Positions 60,378-64,000 of a stretch of 64,000 nucleotides of DNA are shown piece after piece. The number at the start of each line of letters is the position of its first letter. Positions within the stretch are counted from its first letter, which is position 1. Position numbers and translations under genes: made by a program. The notes under the pieces were generated by a model, which did not search any database, was not told where the DNA came from, and saw only the letters and a program-made list of their open reading frames with translations. Source of the stretch: an uncultured Lachnospiraceae bacterium (lineage in GTDB: Bacteria > Bacillota > Clostridia > Lachnospirales > Lachnospiraceae); the NCBI GenBank assembly GCA_910588815.1, contig CAJUQY010000011.1:1-64000 (forward strand), given 5' to 3'.

Positions 60378-61610
60378 TCAGACCCGGGTATGTACAAACC
60401 GCCGGACACCTGAGACAAACTGCCGGAAACTCTCTGAACGGTTATCCAGCAAAAGCCCCTGCCGCCATAATTGTCCCAACAAATCTCCGGCCTCATATAG
60501 TTCCCTGACCACTTTGCATTCTGACGCTCTGTGGATTTTTGTATAACCGTCTTTTTTAATCAGGAAATACAGCTCTTCCAGACGGACTGCATTGAGGAAA
60601 TCCGGCGAATGAGTAGAAATAAAGACTTGTCCCCCCTCTTCTGAATACATCCGGAATTCCTCTGCCAGTTCAAACAAAAGCTGCGGATACAATTGGTTTT
60701 CCGGTTCTTCAACACAGAGCAGCGCATGCTTCTCCGGATCCTTCAAAAGAAGAAGATAAGTAAACATCTTGATGGTTCCGTCAGACACAAACCGGGACAC
60801 AAAGGGGTCTTTAAAATTCCCATCCTGGAAACGGAGCACGATCCGTCCGTCTTCTGTCTCCTGTGCCTCCACTTTTGAAACGCCGGGAACCCGCTTTTCC
60901 ATAGCTTTTAAAATTTCCCCGAACACTTCTTTATGGTTATCATACATATATTTTGCAACCAACGCAAGATTGTCTCCCGACGTAGACACACGTTCACTAT
61001 AACCCGCATCTTTTACGCCTCTTGCCTCTTCAATGTGAAAATCAGATACATACCAATCCTCAATTAACCTGCGAAGCTGGGAAACTGCAATAAACTCCTT
61101 AAATTGTCCCAATCCTTTTATAGCGAGAATATCCGGAGAATCCAGCTTTTGTGGGCTGCGCTCTGCCAGCCGTACGTCTTTATATTCTGTCAGCTCTCCA
61201 TCGGCAGCAACGCCCTCTCCATATGAAAAATCCAGTACTTTCCAAGGCGCTCCGGTCTGCCCGCGCCGAAAGCGCATAACTTCTTTTTTTATTGCCGGCT
61301 TTTTATCCGGTAAAAGGCAAATGACCATCTGATAAGTAATAATCGGTTCGTCAAGAGAAGGGCGGAATTTAATCTCGAATTCAATATCCCCAGTCTGCCC
61401 TCTGGAAATGACCTCCGAAAATCCGCCGCGCCTTGCCAATGCCGCCCTTATATTCGTCTGCAGCGCATCATGCAAAAATCCAAACACGTCAAAAAAAGTA
61501 GTCTTGCCAGCGCCATTCATGCCAAGAAACACAGCCATATTGGGAATGTCTTCTACTGTAACATCCTGAAACACCCGATAGTTCCTGATTTTTATTGTTT
61601 CAATTTTCAT
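60378..61610 (-). CDS. Solitary RecF/OLD-like AAA ATPase
   Basis: A 410-residue ATPase of the SMC/ABC-like AAA_15/AAA_21 group, similar to predicted ATPases of COG4637. Walker A is FLGMNGAGKTTFFD, the following GGFSEVISRGQTGDIEFEIKF is typical, the signature-like SRFVSDGTIKMFTYLLLL and Walker B ALLCVEEPENQLYP are intact, and the switch His is in VFISTHSPDFLNAV. COG4637 proteins often neighbour a small DUF4276 nuclease-like protein and some take part in phage defence; here no partner fits in the 92-base gap before the FecR-domain gene. ATG at 61610 follows AAGGA. Confidence 0.88.
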   Translation of the reverse strand: MKIETIKIRNYRVFQDVTVEDIPNMAVFLGMNGAGKTTFFDVFGFLHDALQTNIRAALARRGGFSEVISRGQTGDIEFEIKFRPSLDEPIITYQMVICLLPDKKPAIKKEVMRFRRGQTGAPWKVLDFSYGEGVAADGELTEYKDVRLAERSPQKLDSPDILAIKGLGQFKEFIAVSQLRRLIEDWYVSDFHIEEARGVKDAGYSERVSTSGDNLALVAKYMYDNHKEVFGEILKAMEKRVPGVSKVEAQETEDGRIVLRFQDGNFKDPFVSRFVSDGTIKMFTYLLLLKDPEKHALLCVEEPENQLYPQLLFELAEEFRMYSEEGGQVFISTHSPDFLNAVRLEELYFLIKKDGYTKIHRASECKVVRELYEAGDLLGQLWRQGLLLDNRSESFRQFVSGVRRFVHTRV

Positions 61611-61738
61611 AGCCGTGTCCTTCTTTCCCACACTCTCATTTTTCTATGAACATCATACTATGATTATTTTCCTTTGGCAATCCCTTTATTCATTGGCCGG
61701 CAATGCACCCAAAGGGTACTCAGCCAGGCGGACATACC

Positions 61739-63106
61739 CTAAAGGGCTAGCGTATCGTCCCGTTCGTCCAAACTGCCGCTCCAGAGATAATGGTCTGTCT
61801 CTTTCACAATCACCTTTTGCAAGAGCAGAAGACAGATCAGGTTCGGGAGGGCCATCAGGCCGTTTAAAAGGTCGGAAAGGGCCCAGACGACTCCCATAGA
61901 AGTAACGGCCCCGGCAAAGACAGACGCCAAGTAAAGCAGACGGTAGTATTTAAGCGCCCTCTCCCCAAATAAATAAGAAACGGCCTGCTCCCCGTAAAAG
62001 CTCCAGCCCAGGATGGTGGCGAAGGCGAAAATCACCAGGGATACGGCAAAGATCACATGGCCGAAACCGTTCATCAGACCGAAAGCCGCCTCCGCCAGAT
62101 CCCCGCCGGAAATCCCCGCAAAAGCTTCCGGCCGATGGAGCATGGAGGAGACGATGACGATCCCCGTCACGGCGCAGAACACCACTGTGTCCCAGAAGGT
62201 TCCCGTCATGGAAACCAGGGCCTGCCGCACGGAATTCTTCGCCCGGGCTCCCGCCGCCGCCATGGGTGCGGTCCCCAGTCCGGACTCGTCGGAAAAAAGC
62301 CCTCTGGCGATCCCCTGCCTGGCCGCCTGAAGGACAGTGCTTCCCACAAAGCCCCCCGCTGCCGCCCGGGGAGTGAAAGCCGCCGTCACAATCAGCCGGA
62401 TGGCCGGCAGCACAAAGGCCCGGTTGATATATAAGAGAGCGGCGCAGCCTCCCAGATAAAAGACAGCCATAAACGGGATCAGCTTCTCACAAACCCCCGC
62501 TATTTTTTTCGCCCCTCCCAGGATAACCACCGCCGCCAGCGCGCAGATCAGGACTCCCGTGACGGCCGGTTTCACCTGAAACGCCGTCTCCATGACGCTT
62601 CCGATGGCATTGGCCTGAACGCTGCACCCGGTCCCAAAGGCCGCAAATGCCGCCAGCGCCGAAAAAATAAGGGCAAGCGGTCTGGAATGAAGCGCTGTCT
62701 CCATCACATACATGGGGCCGCCAAGATAGCCGCCGGATCCGGAGCGCCTCCGGTATTTGACCGACAGTAAAGATTCCCCGTATTTGGTCGCCATGCCGAA
62801 GACACCTGTCAGCCAGCACCAGAACACGGCCCCCGGGCCGCCGAGGGCCACCGCCATGGAGACCCCGATGATGTTGCCCGTGCCGAGGGTGGCCGCCAGA
62901 GCCGTGGCCAGGGCCGCAAAGGGGCTCATTCCGCCCTCCGCCCCGTCCTCCTCCGTCACGGAAAGCCGGAGGGCTTTTAAGATTTTGCGCTGTGGCCACC
63001 TAAGCCGCAGGGTCAGGAGCAGGTGGACTCCCATGAGAAGAAGCATCATCGGCAGTCCCCACACGATACCGTTTAAATTGTCCAGGAAAGATTTTAATCC
63101 GTTCAT
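61739..63106 (-). CDS. Sodium:alanine symporter (AGCS family)
   Basis: A 455-residue amino acid carrier with about 11 helices. The family signature GGPGAVFWCWLTGVFGMATKYGESLLSVKYR is intact, as are LAATLGTGNIIGVSMAVALGG and GLFSDESGLGTAPMAAAGARAK. It imports alanine or glycine with Na+. ATG at 63106 begins the conserved protein, but no Shine-Dalgarno sequence precedes it; the frame is open for 28 more codons of non-homologous sequence that overlap the palindromic element, so expression may be unusual. The gap 61611-61738 downstream shows no gene. Confidence 0.9.
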   Translation of the reverse strand: MNGLKSFLDNLNGIVWGLPMMLLLMGVHLLLTLRLRWPQRKILKALRLSVTEEDGAEGGMSPFAALATALAATLGTGNIIGVSMAVALGGPGAVFWCWLTGVFGMATKYGESLLSVKYRRRSGSGGYLGGPMYVMETALHSRPLALIFSALAAFAAFGTGCSVQANAIGSVMETAFQVKPAVTGVLICALAAVVILGGAKKIAGVCEKLIPFMAVFYLGGCAALLYINRAFVLPAIRLIVTAAFTPRAAAGGFVGSTVLQAARQGIARGLFSDESGLGTAPMAAAGARAKNSVRQALVSMTGTFWDTVVFCAVTGIVIVSSMLHRPEAFAGISGGDLAEAAFGLMNGFGHVIFAVSLVIFAFATILGWSFYGEQAVSYLFGERALKYYRLLYLASVFAGAVTSMGVVWALSDLLNGLMALPNLICLLLLQKVIVKETDHYLWSGSLDERDDTLAL

Positions 63107-63162
63107 GCAACAATATATGCGGGGATGTCCGGTAATATACGCCGGAGAGTTCGGGCATACAC

Positions 63163-63340
63163 GCCGTCCGGGGGCTCTCCGTCCCGGCAAGACACGTCGG
63201 ATTTCGCAATGACGCTCCGCCGCCTGTCAGCTGCCGCCGTTTTGCCTAATGAAACGGGGCAAAAGACGGCAGCAGCTATGCTCGCGTCATTGCAAAATCT
63301 TTCCTATCGTCTTCGCCGGGAAGGAGAGCCCCCGGACGGC
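63163..63340. repeat. Long palindromic element upstream of the AGCS symporter
   Basis: The outer 26-base arms (63163-63188 and 63315-63340) are complementary at 25 positions. Inside, GCAATGACGC pairs with GCGTCATTGC and a GCTGCCGCC-GTTTTGCC block pairs with GGGGCAAAA-GACGGCAGC, so nearly all of 178 bases can form one hairpin. It shares AGACACGTCGG (63190-63200), GCTCCGCCGC, GCTATGCTCGC, GCAAAATC and CCTATCGTCT (63303-63312) with the element at 17707-17882, so the two belong to one dispersed family. Confidence 0.85.
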
Positions 63341-63354
63341 TGGCAGCCGAATAA

Positions 63355-63535
63355 GCATCTGGTTTTCCTGCGTGGATTGGAAGATGACATCCAATCGGCC
63401 GGCGGGCATTCTTGCATCAAGTGTGCCTCCATTGGCAAGAATATTCACGACCTCAAACAGCTTATCCAGCTCTTTGTTCTATTTCTTCGCCAGCTTAAAA
63501 TTCTTTTGAATTGCTTTGTAAACTTTACCGCGCAC
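63355..63535 (-). pseudogene. Probable remnant of a YafQ/RelE-type toxin gene
   Basis: Directly after the permease stop, a minus-strand frame from 63535 reads VYKAIQKNFKLAKK, an in-frame TAG (63479-63481), then NKELDKLFEVVNILANGG and TLDARMPAG. This resembles the beginning of YafQ-family mRNA interferases (FKKDYKxxxKRGxDLxKLxxVIxLLANGEPL), but the catalytic C-terminal part with its histidines is missing and the frame runs into the palindromic element. The assignment rests on recall of the family pattern, so it is tentative. Confidence 0.4.
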
Positions 63536-64000
63536 TCACCGCACAATCCTGTAATACACTCTGGCCGTGAGCCGGTAAACAACCAGGTAAAAGAGGCCGA
63601 AGGCGGCGATGGTGCAGGCGGTACAGACCGCAAACAGAGTCACGTTCTGCATGTTAAAGAGAGACAGCACCCTGGTCAGGAAGGGGAAGGCGACGGCAAC
63701 GTGGATGCCCGCGCCGGCAAGGGGCAGCAGGAACACTGTGAGTACCTGGGAATGGATGGAACGGCGGATCTCCCTGCCGCTCATTCCCACTTTTTTCATG
63801 ATGGAAAAACGGGCCGCATCGTCATATCCCTCCGAGAGCTGCTTGTAATAAATGATCAACACCGTGGCCATCAAAAACAGGAGCCCCAAGAACACGCCGA
63901 TGAAAAACAGGCCGCCGAAGATTCCAAGGCTTCCCTCCTTCGATCCTGCAATGCTGCTCACGGAGACCGGAAGCTCTGCCCCGCCGTCCTCCGCCTTTCC
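63536..64000 (-). CDS. FtsX-like ABC transporter permease, C-terminal part (cut by window edge)
   Basis: The end of an FtsX-type permease; the frame stays open to position 64000, so the gene begins outside. Visible are three membrane helices and the family sequence FLGLLFLMATVLIIYYKQLSEGYDDAARFSIMKKVGMSGREIRRSI, which is typical of BceB-type bacitracin/antimicrobial peptide exporters. The upstream residues (ELPVSVSSIAGSKEG) would belong to the large extracellular domain. An ATPase gene and a two-component system would be expected beyond the edge. Confidence 0.88.
   Translation of the reverse strand, partial: GKAEDGGAELPVSVSSIAGSKEGSLGIFGGLFFIGVFLGLLFLMATVLIIYYKQLSEGYDDAARFSIMKKVGMSGREIRRSIHSQVLTVFLLPLAGAGIHVAVAFPFLTRVLSLFNMQNVTLFAVCTACTIAAFGLFYLVVYRLTARVYYRIVR

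Noticed and set aside
1..64000. CRISPR arrays, intact insertion sequences, prophage or rRNA
   Set aside because: No regularly spaced repeats, transposase, integrase, phage structural gene or rRNA sequence was seen on either strand.

Overview
The window looks like a chromosomal segment of a Gram-positive anaerobe of the class Clostridia, most probably Lachnospiraceae. The reasons are a PolC-type replicative polymerase, a clostridial 2[4Fe-4S] ferredoxin, strong AGGAGG-type ribosome sites, tightly overlapping operons and a fairly GC-rich coding bias. Almost everything lies on the minus strand. There is no CRISPR array, rRNA or prophage, and no intact insertion sequence.

Layout. (1) 166-9824: a ten-gene Mrp/Mbh-like cation antiporter operon with four separate NuoL/M/N-like subunits, interrupted by a 214-bp inverted-repeat element (5295-5508). 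(2) 10068-13094: an orphan ABC substrate-binding lipoprotein, a CaCA exchanger, tRNA-Glu and tRNA-Pro, and a CsoR-type repressor. (3) 13140-26136: the conserved pyrH-frr-uppS-cdsA-dxr-rseP-ispG-polC operon (UMP kinase, ribosome recycling, undecaprenyl and phospholipid precursors, site-2 protease, MEP pathway, replicase). A BglII-like restriction enzyme and an MT-A70 methyltransferase sit between rseP and ispG, and palindromic elements sit in several gaps. (4) 26293-29249: a Cache-sensor hybrid histidine kinase whose frame breaks exactly at an A-AAA-AAG heptamer. (5) 29581-39359: mixed metabolic genes, including a secreted nuclease, uracil permease, TrmO, the thrH-sstT pair, thioredoxin, a ferredoxin too short for most gene callers, and D-lactate dehydrogenase. 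(6) 39377-45061: a MerR regulator and the gdpP-rplI-dnaB-flavin reductase operon. (7) 45241-50939: a proteolysis cluster with a Csp-like subtilase, a divergent long ClpX, a membrane HtrA, and a small membrane protein with a 36-bp tandem repeat. (8) 51128-61610: an ABC exporter with glucokinase, a MATE pump, a corrinoid-type ABC importer behind a probable cobalamin riboswitch, a FecR-domain lipoprotein and a solitary AAA ATPase. (9) 61739-64000: an alanine/Na+ symporter, a long palindrome, a probable toxin remnant and the end of an FtsX-type permease.

The parts fit a fermentative, Na+-dependent gut-type lifestyle: cation antiport (Mrp, CaCA), Na+ symport (SstT, AGCS), lactate fermentation, ferredoxin and corrinoid uptake. 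The most unusual items are the possible programmed frameshift in the kinase, the restriction-modification pair inside an essential operon, the noncanonical ClpX next to two other proteases, the four-antiporter complex without a hydrogenase, and a family of long palindromes in operon gaps.
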